Source: Oscillospiraceae bacterium
GTDB lineage: Bacteria; Bacillota; Clostridia; Oscillospirales; UBA644
DNA: 64,000 bases
NCBI GenBank assembly: GCA_015067305.1
Contig: SVMT01000002.1
Location: 62,001 to 126,000 of the forward strand
Direction: 5' to 3'
Below, piece by piece: positions 30,288 to 40,434 of the stretch (within the stretch, counting starts at the first letter, position 1; every line of letters starts with the position of its first letter). Position numbers and translations under genes: made by a program. The notes beneath the pieces were generated by a model that saw nothing but the letters and a program-made list of their open reading frames with translations, did no database searches and was not told the DNA's origin.

Positions 30288-31289
30288 CTATTGTTTTTTC
30301 TTGATTTTTTTATTCAAAGGATTAGAATCCAATGCTTCAGTTATTTCTTTGTCAGCTAAATGAGTATATATCTGAGTTGTTCCGAGGTTTGAATGCCCGA
30401 GGATTTCCTGTAAAACCCTGATATCCACGCCTTCTTGATGCATGAGAGTTGCGGCAGTATGCCGAAGTTTGTGAGGGGAGTATATAGTCTTATCCAAACC
30501 ACTTTGCTGTAAATGCTTATCTACAAGAACCTCAACCATTCTGCGAGAAATACGTCTTCCGTTTCTACTGATAAAAACCGCTTTTTTGGCATCAGGATCA
30601 TTTAAATCCTTGGGACGTATCTTCAAATATTCAACCAAAGCATCAATGCAAGATTGATTGAGGTGAATAAGTCTTTCCTTATTGCCTTTGCCGACAACCC
30701 TGAGAACGCTGCCATTTATATCATTGAGGTTCATTCCAACGAGTTCAGACAAACGCAAACCACAATTTAAAAAAATGGTAATTATGGCAAAATTTCGAAC
30801 TTGATTTTTACCATCGATATTTTCTAATAATCCAACACTTTCTTCAACATTTAAATAAACAGGGAGACGTTTCTTGATTTTTGGAGCTTCCAGATATTCA
30901 GTAGGATTATTTTCAATGATCGCATTTTTATTCAGATGTTTATAAAAACCTTTTAAAGAAGATATTTTACGTGAACGAGTCGTTGCATTATTTTGACGCT
31001 CATCATTTGCGTAATTCAAATAAATATAGATATCAGATAATGTAAGACTCGCAACAATGTCAAGGCTTAATCCAACAGGATTAATCTCATCAATGGGAAG
31101 ATCTGATAAATTCTTATAAGAAACAAGAAATCTGAAAAAGCCACGAAGGTCAATGTAATACGCATCGACAGTTCGACTTGAAAGGTTTCGAACATTTTTC
31201 AGATAAAACAAATAGTCACGTGCGTATGTGGGAACATCTCCGTAATTATTATATCGTTCGCCGCGAACAGTCTTAGAAGTGCTTGCCAT
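30288..31289 (-). CDS. Tyrosine recombinase, XerC/XerD-like
   Basis: LNCGLRLSELVGMNL, SPHKLRHTAATLM, LQEILGHSNLGTTQIYTH; RBS GGAGG before 31289. Confidence 0.9.
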   Translation of the reverse strand: MASTSKTVRGERYNNYGDVPTYARDYLFYLKNVRNLSSRTVDAYYIDLRGFFRFLVSYKNLSDLPIDEINPVGLSLDIVASLTLSDIYIYLNYANDERQNNATTRSRKISSLKGFYKHLNKNAIIENNPTEYLEAPKIKKRLPVYLNVEESVGLLENIDGKNQVRNFAIITIFLNCGLRLSELVGMNLNDINGSVLRVVGKGNKERLIHLNQSCIDALVEYLKIRPKDLNDPDAKKAVFISRNGRRISRRMVEVLVDKHLQQSGLDKTIYSPHKLRHTAATLMHQEGVDIRVLQEILGHSNLGTTQIYTHLADKEITEALDSNPLNKKIKKKQ

Positions 31290-31557
31290 AAGAGCCTCCA
31301 AATAATAAATATGGTCTGTTGGGAATAGGTAATTTAAATACATATATAATTTCGTTAAATGAATATTTAGCGCAATTCAGGGTATATAAAATAGACATAT
31401 TATAATTATATCAAATCTTTTCTATAATGTCAAGCCTCTGTAAATATAAATTACAATTAAACTTTGCCGCACAAGTAAAGATTTCTACTTGACAAAACCA
31501 AATTATTATGATATATTTAGACAGAAATAAATTTTATAAATCAATAAGGAGTTTATT

Positions 31558-32226
31558 ATGAAACAACAGGTATCGGAAAACCCTGCAAAAAACCGAGATG
31601 AATTCAGTTATCTTTTGATAATTACAGCACTTATGGTTACTTGTTATCTGACATCAAATATTATGGCTGTAAAATTGATTGATTTCGGAGGGATAACAGG
31701 CTTTGATGCAGGAACAATAACATTCCCTCTTGCATATATGCTAGGAGATGTTTTAACAGAGATTTGGGGTTTTAAAACCTCACGAAAGGTTATATTCTTA
31801 ACATTTACGTGTAATATATTTTTAATTATATTCACATTTATAGGTATCTATTTACCGAGTCCAGATTATATGTCAGAAATAAATAATGCTTATGCAATGA
31901 TTTTTACCTACACACCGAGAATCCTGATAGCGTCATTGATTGCTTTTATTTTCGGGGAAATATCTAACGCATGGGTAATGGAAAGAATCAAATTTCTTAC
32001 TAAAGGAAAATTTTTATTTTTGCGTACTATTCTTAGTTCTGCAGTAGGATATACTTTTGACACTGTATTATTTGTTGTAATCGCATATATTGGTAACGTA
32101 CCGATATTCGATATACTATCTATGATATTTGTGCAATATGCAGTTAAAATGCTCATAGAAGCTGTTTGCTCTACCCCACTCACCTACGGGTTTGTAGCAT
32201 TTTTAAAAAAGAAAGTAGAGAAATAA
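31558..32226 (+). CDS. Queuosine precursor transporter (YhhQ/VUT family)
   Basis: TCYLTSNIMAVKLIDFGGITGFDAGTITFPLAYMLGDVLTEIWGFKTSRK. Confidence 0.92.
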   Translation: MKQQVSENPAKNRDEFSYLLIITALMVTCYLTSNIMAVKLIDFGGITGFDAGTITFPLAYMLGDVLTEIWGFKTSRKVIFLTFTCNIFLIIFTFIGIYLPSPDYMSEINNAYAMIFTYTPRILIASLIAFIFGEISNAWVMERIKFLTKGKFLFLRTILSSAVGYTFDTVLFVVIAYIGNVPIFDILSMIFVQYAVKMLIEAVCSTPLTYGFVAFLKKKVEK

Positions 32227-32232
32227 ACTGAT

Positions 32233-32925
32233 ATGGATGAACTTGAAAGATATTCTGTCATAGATAGCCATATGAAAAGAGAATTTTTACTCTTACAAGG
32301 TACAGGATGTATTTGGAAAAAATGTACTTTTTGTGATTATCACAATGATATCAGCAAAAATCCTTATGAGGTAAATAAAGCAGTTATTGATAAAATATCA
32401 GGCAAATATAGCGTTATAGATATAATCAATTCAGGATCCATTTTTGAACTTGACATTAAAACGCTTGAATATTTAAAAGACAAAATAACAGAAAAAAACA
32501 TAAAAACTTTATGGTGTGAATCTCATTGGTTATATCATAAAAGGCTTGACGAGATAAGAAACTATTTTAAAGGTGTCAATGTAAAGTTCAGAATTGGTGC
32601 TGAAACCTTTGATCAGATCATGAGAAAAAAGTGGAATAAAGGTATCCCTGAAAATATTACAGCGAAAAAAATAAGCAACTTTTTTGACGGCGCTTGCCTA
32701 TTGGTCTGCGTACAAGGACAAACTAAAGAATCAATTCTGAAAGATATAGAATTAGCTAAAAATAATTTTGAATATTTCAATGTGAATGTTTTTGGTGAAA
32801 ACAGTACCGATGTCAAAGCAGATAAGGAACTTAAGAAATGGTTTACTGAAGAAATTGCCCCACAATTGGAAAAATATAACAATATTGAAGTATTGATAGA
32901 TAATACAGATTTAGGTGTTGGTTAA
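32233..32925 (+). CDS. Radical-SAM-like enzyme, candidate queuine lyase (QueL-like)
   Basis: GCIWKKCTFCDYH (CX4CX2C) and adjacency to YhhQ transporter. Confidence 0.6.
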   Translation: MDELERYSVIDSHMKREFLLLQGTGCIWKKCTFCDYHNDISKNPYEVNKAVIDKISGKYSVIDIINSGSIFELDIKTLEYLKDKITEKNIKTLWCESHWLYHKRLDEIRNYFKGVNVKFRIGAETFDQIMRKKWNKGIPENITAKKISNFFDGACLLVCVQGQTKESILKDIELAKNNFEYFNVNVFGENSTDVKADKELKKWFTEEIAPQLEKYNNIEVLIDNTDLGVG

Positions 32926-33590
32926 TGAAAATAATAGCTAAAATTGAAAATGAATTCACATCCAAATTCGGAATCCCAAGACAAAGCGGTTTAATTGAAA
33001 CCGAATCAAAAATTATATTTGAGCCCCAATATCGCGACCCTGATGCCATTCGCGGTATAGAGGGCTTTTCTCATTTATGGATCATATGGGAATTCAGTAT
33101 GTCGAAAACTGAGAAATGGAAGCCTACTGTCAGACCACCAAGACTTGGAGGAAACAAAAGAGTTGGTGTTTTTGCGACACGTTCTCCTTTCCGCCCAAAC
33201 CCAATAGGACTGTCCTGCGTAAAGATCAAATCAGTTGAAAAGACTACTGAGTATGGACCGATAATAACAGTCATAGGGGCTGACATGATGAACGGTACTC
33301 CAATATATGATATTAAGCCATACATACCATTTTCTGACGCTCACCCGGAAGCTCTTGGAGGTTTTGCAGAAGAAAAATTTTATAAAAAACTTTCAGTTTC
33401 ATTTTCAGAAGAGTCCCTGAAAGAACTCTCCCCAAATGACCTAACAATTCTTACTAAATTACTTGAACAAGATCCTCGACCAGCTTATCAACACGATCCT
33501 ACAAGAGAATATAGTTTTGAATACGGCAATTTAAGCATTAAATTTAATGTAAAGGATAACAACTTGACAGTAAAATCAATAATAAAATAA
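32925..33590 (+). CDS. trmO: tRNA (N6-threonylcarbamoyladenosine37-N6)-methyltransferase TrmO/TsaA family
   Basis: GIPRQSGLIETESKIIFEPQYRDPDAIRGIEGFSHLWIIWEF, TRSPFRPNPIGLSCVKI; TAATG overlap with upstream gene. Confidence 0.88.
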   Translation: MKIIAKIENEFTSKFGIPRQSGLIETESKIIFEPQYRDPDAIRGIEGFSHLWIIWEFSMSKTEKWKPTVRPPRLGGNKRVGVFATRSPFRPNPIGLSCVKIKSVEKTTEYGPIITVIGADMMNGTPIYDIKPYIPFSDAHPEALGGFAEEKFYKKLSVSFSEESLKELSPNDLTILTKLLEQDPRPAYQHDPTREYSFEYGNLSIKFNVKDNNLTVKSIIK

Positions 33591-33860
33591 AAAGACCTCA
33601 CAAAAACCCTTTAAAATCAACACTTTTCAAGATGTGTAAAATTAAACACCTTTACATACATTCCTTACAAACTTCAATGTAATGTGATATAATTTTACAC
33701 GACAAGAAACAACCCACTTCTCACATACACCTCTCAAAATGCGAAATTATTTGCAACTTTAAGGTTTGCCACTTTACTTTTATAAATTAACGTGTTATAA
33801 TATACTTTATCAATGTTGTAAATACATATTTATATATTCTAAGAAAAGGATGATGAAAAG

Positions 33861-34067
33861 ATGGCTAAAGTTACCATAAATCAGGACCGTTGTAAAGGTT
33901 GCGGACTATGTGTTGAAGCATGTCCAAAGAAAATACTTGTCATCGATGAAAACACCGTTAACGCTAAAGGTTACAGTCCTGCAGCAATGACAGATCAGTC
34001 CAAATGTATAGCTTGTGCATTTTGTGCAAGAATGTGTCCGGACTGCGTAATTACGGTTGAAAAATAA
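33861..34067 (+). CDS. 2-oxoacid:ferredoxin oxidoreductase, 4Fe-4S ferredoxin (delta) subunit
   Basis: CKGCGLCVEACPKK and CIACAFCARMCPDC. Confidence 0.92.
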   Translation: MAKVTINQDRCKGCGLCVEACPKKILVIDENTVNAKGYSPAAMTDQSKCIACAFCARMCPDCVITVEK

Positions 34068-34088
34068 TCATAGGAGGAAAAAACTTAT

Positions 34089-35156
34089 ATGAGCAAACAG
34101 TTAATGAAAGGTAACGAAGCTCTTGCAGAGGCTGCTATGCGTGCAGGTTGCAAACATTTCTTCGGATACCCTATCACACCTCAAACTGAAGTCGCTGCAT
34201 ATTTTGCTAAAAAAATGCCAAAGATCGGCGGAACATTCCTTCAGGCAGAAAGCGAAGTTGCCGCTATTAATATGGTTCTCGGTGCTGCATCAGCAGGCGT
34301 GAGAGCTATGACCAGTTCTTCTTCACCTGGTATTTCCCTTAAAACAGAAGGTATTTCATACCTCGCAGGAAGCGATCTTCCCTGCCTTATTATAAATGTA
34401 CAGAGAGGCGGTCCAGGTCTCGGCGGTATCCAGCCTTCCCAGTCCGACTATTTCCAGGCAACAAAAGCTCCCGGTCACGGTGACCTTCACTTGTTGGTAT
34501 ATGCACCCGAAAGTGTACAGGAAATCATTGCTTATGTATTCGAAGCGTTTGATAAAGCTGAACAGTACAGAGTGCCCGCAATGCTTCTCCTTGACGGAAC
34601 ACTCGGTCAGATGATGGAACCTGTTGATTTTGATCTCCTTCCCACCGCAAAACCAGCAGATAAGCCTTGGGCAACAAACGGACATAAAAATAAAAGAGAA
34701 CACAATATCGTAAACTCTCTTTATCTCAAACCTGAAGAACTTGAAATCAAGAACTTCGAAAGATTCGAGAGATATGAAGTTATTAAACAGAACGAGCAGA
34801 AAGCTGAAGAATACATGCTCGACGATGCAGAAATAGTAATTGCAGCAGTAGGACTTTCCGCACGTGTTGCAAAATCAGCTATAAATCAGGCAAGAGCTGA
34901 AGGTATCAAAGTTGGCCTTATCAGACCTATAACACTCTTCCCCTTCCCTGTTGATTATTTTACAAAAATCAAAAACAATCCTAACGTAAAAGAAATTCTT
35001 ACAGTAGAAATGAACATGGGTCAGATGATCGACGATGTTCGTCTTGCTGTAGAATGTAAAAAACCTGTATCCTTACTTAACCGTTCAGGTGGAATCGTTC
35101 CTTCCCCCTCCGAAGTTTACAATAGGATAGTTGAATTGAACGGAGGTAAAAAATAA
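34089..35156 (+). CDS. 2-oxoacid:ferredoxin oxidoreductase alpha subunit (VorB/KorA-like)
   Basis: LMKGNEALAEAAMRAGCKHFFGYPITPQTEV, TSSSSPGISLKTEGISYLAGSDLP. Confidence 0.93.
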   Translation: MSKQLMKGNEALAEAAMRAGCKHFFGYPITPQTEVAAYFAKKMPKIGGTFLQAESEVAAINMVLGAASAGVRAMTSSSSPGISLKTEGISYLAGSDLPCLIINVQRGGPGLGGIQPSQSDYFQATKAPGHGDLHLLVYAPESVQEIIAYVFEAFDKAEQYRVPAMLLLDGTLGQMMEPVDFDLLPTAKPADKPWATNGHKNKREHNIVNSLYLKPEELEIKNFERFERYEVIKQNEQKAEEYMLDDAEIVIAAVGLSARVAKSAINQARAEGIKVGLIRPITLFPFPVDYFTKIKNNPNVKEILTVEMNMGQMIDDVRLAVECKKPVSLLNRSGGIVPSPSEVYNRIVELNGGKK

Positions 35157-35908
35157 TGGCTATCGTTTTTGAAAAAACCAAAGGACTTACCGATGCAGTA
35201 ACTCATTATTGCCCCGGATGTACTCACGGTATCGTACATAGACTTGTTGGCGAAAGCCTTGAAGAGCTCGGAATCATAGGTGATGCTGTAGGCGTTGCAC
35301 CAGTTGGATGTTCCGTTATGGCGTATAATTATTTTTCATGTGATATGGTGCAGGCTCCTCATGGCAGAGCTCCCGCAGTTGCTACAGGACTTAAAAGAGC
35401 CCTTCCCGATAACATCATATTTACTTATCAGGGTGACGGAGACCTCGCGGCTATTGGTACTGCTGAAACAGTTCATATTGCAGCAAGAGGTGAAAATGTA
35501 ACTATAATTTTCATAAACAATGCAATTTATGGTATGACTGGCGGTCAAATGGCACCGACAACTCTTCCTGGTCAGGTTACACAAACAACACCTTATGGAA
35601 GAGATACAAGTTATTCCGGTAACCCCATCAGAGTATGTGAAATGATCTCAACTCTTGACGGTGCAGCTTATGTAGAACGTGTTGCCGTCAACAACGTAAA
35701 AAATGTTATAAAAGCAAAAGCTGCTATCAAGAGAGGATTTGAAATGCAGATGCAGAAAAAAGGACTTTCTCTTATAGAAGTTGTAAGTACTTGTCCTACA
35801 AACTGGGGACTCACTCCTGTAAATGCACTCAAATGGCTCGAAGAAAACATGCTCCCCTATTATCCCCTCGGCAACTATAAAAATACAAAATTGGAGGGTG
35901 AAGAATAA
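35156..35908 (+). CDS. 2-oxoacid:ferredoxin oxidoreductase beta (TPP-binding) subunit
   Basis: HYCPGCTHGIVHRL, TYQGDGDLAAIGTAE, NNAIYGMTGGQMAPTT. Confidence 0.94.
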   Translation: MAIVFEKTKGLTDAVTHYCPGCTHGIVHRLVGESLEELGIIGDAVGVAPVGCSVMAYNYFSCDMVQAPHGRAPAVATGLKRALPDNIIFTYQGDGDLAAIGTAETVHIAARGENVTIIFINNAIYGMTGGQMAPTTLPGQVTQTTPYGRDTSYSGNPIRVCEMISTLDGAAYVERVAVNNVKNVIKAKAAIKRGFEMQMQKKGLSLIEVVSTCPTNWGLTPVNALKWLEENMLPYYPLGNYKNTKLEGEE

Positions 35909-36444
35909 TGGCAACTAAAATCGTTTTTGCAGGTTTTGGTGGACAGGGTGTACAGTTCGTTGCTAAAGTAACAGCTTATGCAGGTATGATTGCAAACAAA
36001 GAAGTTTCATGGCTTCCCAGCTACGGTCCTGAAATGCGTGGCGGTACTTCAAACTGTTCTGTATGTATAGATGAATCCCCTATTGCTTGTCCTATCGTAA
36101 ATGATCCAGATATTTTAATGGCACTCAATACACCTTCTTTTGATAAATTTGAAAGCATGGTAGTTCCTGGAGGTACAATCGTATACGATTCTTCCCTTAT
36201 AAATAAAACTTCCGATAGAACCGATATATCATGCAAGGGTATACCCGCTACAAAAATGGCAAAAGAAAAGGAACTTCCAGGCCTTGCAAATATGATAGCT
36301 CTCGGATACATGCTTAAACTTACTAAGTTCATGGATGCAGACATTATCAAATCTGCTATAGAGAAAATGGTTCCTGCTTCCAAGGCTGCTCTTATCGCTA
36401 AAAATGTCGCAGCTATTGATCTTGGTTATAATTATGCAGAATAA
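35908..36444 (+). CDS. 2-oxoacid:ferredoxin oxidoreductase gamma subunit
   Basis: KIVFAGFGGQGVQFVAKVTAYAGM, SWLPSYGPEMRGGTSNCSVCI. Confidence 0.93.
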   Translation: MATKIVFAGFGGQGVQFVAKVTAYAGMIANKEVSWLPSYGPEMRGGTSNCSVCIDESPIACPIVNDPDILMALNTPSFDKFESMVVPGGTIVYDSSLINKTSDRTDISCKGIPATKMAKEKELPGLANMIALGYMLKLTKFMDADIIKSAIEKMVPASKAALIAKNVAAIDLGYNYAE

Positions 36445-36528
36445 AGCTTGATTTATTATGGCAGGCTTACGTTATTGTAAGCCTTCCATAAATCTATAAA
36501 CAGATAACAAAGAATGGAGGATGATACT

Positions 36529-37080
36529 ATGGCAATAATGAATTCCGAAATAGCTCAAAGACTTAAGGGAATAAGATTATTGTCCGACGTCTCAGTTGCC
36601 GAGATGGCAAAAGTTACAGGAGTCACGGAAGAAGAATATCTGAAATTGGAGAACAATGAAACTCCCCTATCCGTGAGTATCCTATTAGATGCTTGCGCAT
36701 ATCTGAATATCAGCATGACTGAACTTCTTACAGGTGAACGCGCGAGATTACACACTTACTCTTTTGTTAAAAACGGCAGAGGACTTTCGGTTGACAGATC
36801 AAAAGCTTATAAATACGAAAATCTTGCATTCAATTTTGTAGACAGAAAAGTGGAACCTCTTCTTGTTACAGTTGAATATAATGAAAGCCCAGAAATACAC
36901 CTGAACACACATCAGGGTCAGGAATTCCATTACTGTCTTGAGGGGAGCTTTGAGCTTCAGATTGGTGACCATGTAGTTACAGTAGAAGAGGGAGACTCTG
37001 CTTATTTTGATTCAAGACAGCCTCACGGAATGAGGGCTCTCAACGGTAAGTGTGCGAAAATATTGGTAATTACCATTTAA
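36529..37080 (+). CDS. XRE-family regulator with cupin domain
   Basis: HTH N-terminus; cupin THQGQEFHYCLEGSFELQIGDHVVTVEEGDSAYFDSRQPHGMRAL. Confidence 0.9.
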   Translation: MAIMNSEIAQRLKGIRLLSDVSVAEMAKVTGVTEEEYLKLENNETPLSVSILLDACAYLNISMTELLTGERARLHTYSFVKNGRGLSVDRSKAYKYENLAFNFVDRKVEPLLVTVEYNESPEIHLNTHQGQEFHYCLEGSFELQIGDHVVTVEEGDSAYFDSRQPHGMRALNGKCAKILVITI

Positions 37081-37117
37081 CAAACTATACTCAAAAAGAA
37101 CGGAAAATACAAATACA

Positions 37118-38764
37118 ATGAACTTACTTAATAGATTCGTACAGACGGAATATTCATCATACGAAGATTTTGAAAAAAATTTTAAGATAAATATACCTGA
37201 GAATTTCAACTATGGCTTTGATATCGTTGATGAACTCGGTAAAAATTCACCTGATCAGAAAGCTCTTAAATGGTGCAATGATAAAGGCGAAGAAAAGATA
37301 TTTACATTCGGAGACATTTCCAAACTATCAAATAAAGCAGCAAATGTATTTAAAGAAATAGGTATAAAAAAGGGCGACACCGTAATGCTTATTATGAAAC
37401 GCCGCCATTACTTTTGGTACTTTATGCCTGCACTTCATAAAATTGGAGCAGTTGCAATTCCTTCAACTCATATGCTCACAGAGCAAGATATTGAATATCG
37501 TATAGGAGCTGCAGATATAAAATATATTATATGTGTAGGCGACGAAGGTGTTGTAACCCATGTAAATAAAGCTACAGTAAACACTGACGTTGTTAAACTA
37601 TGTGTGGGGAATGCTGTTGAGGGATATATTCATATTGATCCTCTTCTTGAACAGGCTTCAGATTCTACACCTGAAAGAGTTACTGTTAATGATGACCCAA
37701 TGTTGATATACTTCACGTCAGGAACTACTGCACACCCGAAAATGGTTGAACACGTTCAAACATATCCTTTAGGACATATTCTTACCGCAGGTTTTTGGCA
37801 GAATCTTAAAGATACAGACACTCATTTCACTCTTGCAGACACAGGGTGGGCTAAGTGTGCATGGGGAAAGATATACGGACAGTGGATATGTGGTGCATGC
37901 GTTTTTGTTTATGACTATGACGACAAATTCCCATCTGCAGACATACTCAAAATGCTTGAAACAAAAAAGATAACCACTTTCTGTGCCCCTCCAACAGTAT
38001 ACAGATTCCTTATAAAAGAAGATCTTGATTCATACAATCTAAGAAATCTAAGAGCTTGTTATATTGCAGGAGAACCTCTTAATGCAGAAGTATACAAACA
38101 ATGGCTTGAACACACAGGAATCGAACTGAGAGAAGGTTTCGGTCAATCCGAAAGTCCTGTACTTATAGCTGTTTTTCCATGGCTTACTCCCAAGCCAGGA
38201 TCAACAGGACGTCTCTCCCCAACTCTTGGAATTAAACTTCTTGACGATAACGGTAATGAAGCACAGGTTGGTGAAGAGGGCGAGATATGTATAAACATTA
38301 AAGACGGAATTCCCGCAGGTATTTTCCACGGATACAGAAATGATCCCGAAGCCACTGCTGAAGTTATGTACGACGGTTGGTATCATACCCACGATATGGC
38401 ATGGAGAGACGAAGACGGCTATATTTGGTTTATTGGCAGAGGTGACGATGTTATCAAATCAAGTGGATACAGAATCGGTCCTTTTGAAGTTGAAAGTGCA
38501 CTGCTTGAGCATCCAGCAGTTATCGAAACAGCTATCACAGCTGTACCCGACCCGGAAAGAGGTCAGGTTGTAAAGGCTACCATTGTTTTAGCAAAGGGAT
38601 ACACTCCTTCGCCTGCTCTCACAAAAGAACTTCAAAACCACGTAAAAAGAACTACGGCACCTTACAAATATCCGAGAATCATTGAATACGTTGACGAACT
38701 TCCCAAAACTATTTCAGGAAAGATCAAGCGTAAACAAATCAGAATCTCAGACGAGAAAAAATAA
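37118..38764 (+). CDS. AMP-binding acyl-CoA synthetase
   Basis: IYFTSGTTAHPKMVEH, GFGQSESPV, GRGDDVIKSSGYRIGPFEVES, KTISGKIKRKQI. Confidence 0.92.
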   Translation: MNLLNRFVQTEYSSYEDFEKNFKINIPENFNYGFDIVDELGKNSPDQKALKWCNDKGEEKIFTFGDISKLSNKAANVFKEIGIKKGDTVMLIMKRRHYFWYFMPALHKIGAVAIPSTHMLTEQDIEYRIGAADIKYIICVGDEGVVTHVNKATVNTDVVKLCVGNAVEGYIHIDPLLEQASDSTPERVTVNDDPMLIYFTSGTTAHPKMVEHVQTYPLGHILTAGFWQNLKDTDTHFTLADTGWAKCAWGKIYGQWICGACVFVYDYDDKFPSADILKMLETKKITTFCAPPTVYRFLIKEDLDSYNLRNLRACYIAGEPLNAEVYKQWLEHTGIELREGFGQSESPVLIAVFPWLTPKPGSTGRLSPTLGIKLLDDNGNEAQVGEEGEICINIKDGIPAGIFHGYRNDPEATAEVMYDGWYHTHDMAWRDEDGYIWFIGRGDDVIKSSGYRIGPFEVESALLEHPAVIETAITAVPDPERGQVVKATIVLAKGYTPSPALTKELQNHVKRTTAPYKYPRIIEYVDELPKTISGKIKRKQIRISDEKK

Positions 38765-38775
38765 ATAATAATTTT

Positions 38776-38830
38776 GGTTCTATAATAACTGTTGTAGTAA
38801 AACTCAACATATTATTATAGAACCATTTTT
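38776..38830 (+). terminator. Terminator after acyl-CoA synthetase
   Basis: GGTTCTATAATAA...TTATTATAGAACC followed by ATTTTTA. Confidence 0.65.
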
Positions 38831-38847
38831 ATCTTAATAATGTTACT

Positions 38848-40203
38848 TTAATCGTAAATAAAATCTTCAAGCGCAGACATCAGCACTGGTTTGATATCTT
38901 CAACAGTTTTTCTGATAGAACCTGTCCTTGCCGCTTCATATAAAGAATCAAACAAGGAATCGTCCTGACAAGCGAAAATAACTTTATCGAAATAGGGATT
39001 TTCAAACTGTGCAATAAATATTTCCTGAGATATTAAATCTTTAATATTTGCTTTGAAAAAGGTATCTCTCCAATCATCATCCACAGGTCGTTTGAAAAGC
39101 TCTTCCATAAATAGACCCAAGCCCTCTCCGTCACGACCCTTATCAATGGTTGCACAGATAAACTGATTTGTGTTGGAAAGAAGACCTACATTTTCACCGG
39201 TACCGTTTGGACCTACAGGCATAGTTGCCCAAAGAAAAGAACCTTCTTCCATATTCTTACTAAGATAACCTCTTTCGATCAATATGCCGTTAGCGGAATT
39301 ACCACAATATAATGCAGCATTTCCGTCCGTAAAGACTTTAGCATCCAGATCGTCAGAACCTGGATACTCATAAAACAGACCCTGTCTGTAAAGCTCATGA
39401 GTCTTCTGGAGAGCATCAACTACTTTTCCGTCTGTAAGTCCGTATTCATACCTGCCCGTAGACGTAACCTTAAAATATTCACCGCCGTTGGAAAGCATCA
39501 TCATTCGTACAAAATGCTGATTCAAAGTTGCAAGATAATATGTTCTTGTCGGAGTTGAAACATCTATACACAAAACACCTATCTCTTCAAGCGCACTCCA
39601 GTTCCAAAGTCCTCGTTCATTGAGTTCGTGAGGTGTAGGATAACGCAATTTCTCAAACAAACTAACATTAAACCAAAGTCCGTTATCAAAATTTGGATTA
39701 ATCGCACCCCAGAAATAAGGATATGCAGCAACAACATCACCTTTCCAGGTCAAAGCTTCAAGCATTTGTGGTGTGCCGTATTTTTTGCTGTCAAGATTGA
39801 TCGTTTCGATCTCATTCAAAGGTAAAACGTAACCGAAATTATACATTTCAAAAATAGTGTTCATGTTAGCATTGATCAAATCAGCATAATCATCTCCGAC
39901 CGTGACAGCACGCCAATAGTCATCTTTATTATACTGAATGAACTCAATTTCACAGTTAAGCTTCTTCTGAACTTTTTCATATCCCATAAAAAGACAGAAT
40001 GACGCATTTGATGGTGTCATTCCTGAATCAGGAGTAAGCGCCAATGAACCTCTGAAATTAGGTGAATCCGCAATACGAAAAACTGATCCTTGAAAATCAA
40101 CGGTATCCCCATCGAAAACATATTTAAAATTGTCCCCTGACCCAGTACATGCTGTAATACCAAGAAAAACAACCACTAACAATAATAACTTTTTGAACTT
40201 CAT
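38848..40203 (-). CDS. Extracellular solute-binding lipoprotein
   Basis: Lipobox LGITACTG; SBP-like body with FTDGNAALYCGNSANG. Confidence 0.78.
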   Translation of the reverse strand: MKFKKLLLLVVVFLGITACTGSGDNFKYVFDGDTVDFQGSVFRIADSPNFRGSLALTPDSGMTPSNASFCLFMGYEKVQKKLNCEIEFIQYNKDDYWRAVTVGDDYADLINANMNTIFEMYNFGYVLPLNEIETINLDSKKYGTPQMLEALTWKGDVVAAYPYFWGAINPNFDNGLWFNVSLFEKLRYPTPHELNERGLWNWSALEEIGVLCIDVSTPTRTYYLATLNQHFVRMMMLSNGGEYFKVTSTGRYEYGLTDGKVVDALQKTHELYRQGLFYEYPGSDDLDAKVFTDGNAALYCGNSANGILIERGYLSKNMEEGSFLWATMPVGPNGTGENVGLLSNTNQFICATIDKGRDGEGLGLFMEELFKRPVDDDWRDTFFKANIKDLISQEIFIAQFENPYFDKVIFACQDDSLFDSLYEAARTGSIRKTVEDIKPVLMSALEDFIYD

Positions 40204-40346
40204 TTAAATACACATCCTTTCCTTGTATCTTAATTATAACTCAAAAGCCGCTATTTGTCAATAGGGAAAAGTTATTTACTCACTTATATATTTCAACCCC
40301 ATTATTCTTGTTTAATTTTATTCACAGTTTTTTTACACAAAACATA

Positions 40347-40375
40347 TTGACAAACAACCGTATTAGTGATATAAT
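40347..40375 (+). promoter_or_regulatory. Consensus promoter TTGACA-17-TATAAT of GntR/ABC operon
   Basis: Exact hexamers with 17-bp spacing. Confidence 0.85.
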
Positions 40376-40411
40376 ACAGTTAAAGAACTGTATTACTCAA
40401 TTAATACGGTT
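40356..40411 (+). promoter_or_regulatory. Twin 26-bp dyad operators AACYGTATTA-N6-TAATACRGTT
   Basis: AACCGTATTA-GTGATA-TAATACAGTT (40356-40381) and AACTGTATTA-CTCAAT-TAATACGGTT (40386-40411), overlapping the -10 and downstream. Confidence 0.8.
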
Positions 40412-40434
40412 TAAATCTTAGAAAGGTGAAGTTT

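Noticed and set aside
30288-31289. Tyrosine recombinase as integrase of a mobile element
   Set aside because: Looks like a chromosomal XerC/D-type gene; no att repeats, tRNA junction or mobile-element cargo next to it.
31440-31557. Possible preQ1 riboswitch before the queuosine transporter
   Set aside because: No preQ1-I or -II core recognised by eye; only a short AAGTA/TACTT hairpin. A covariance-model search would be decisive.
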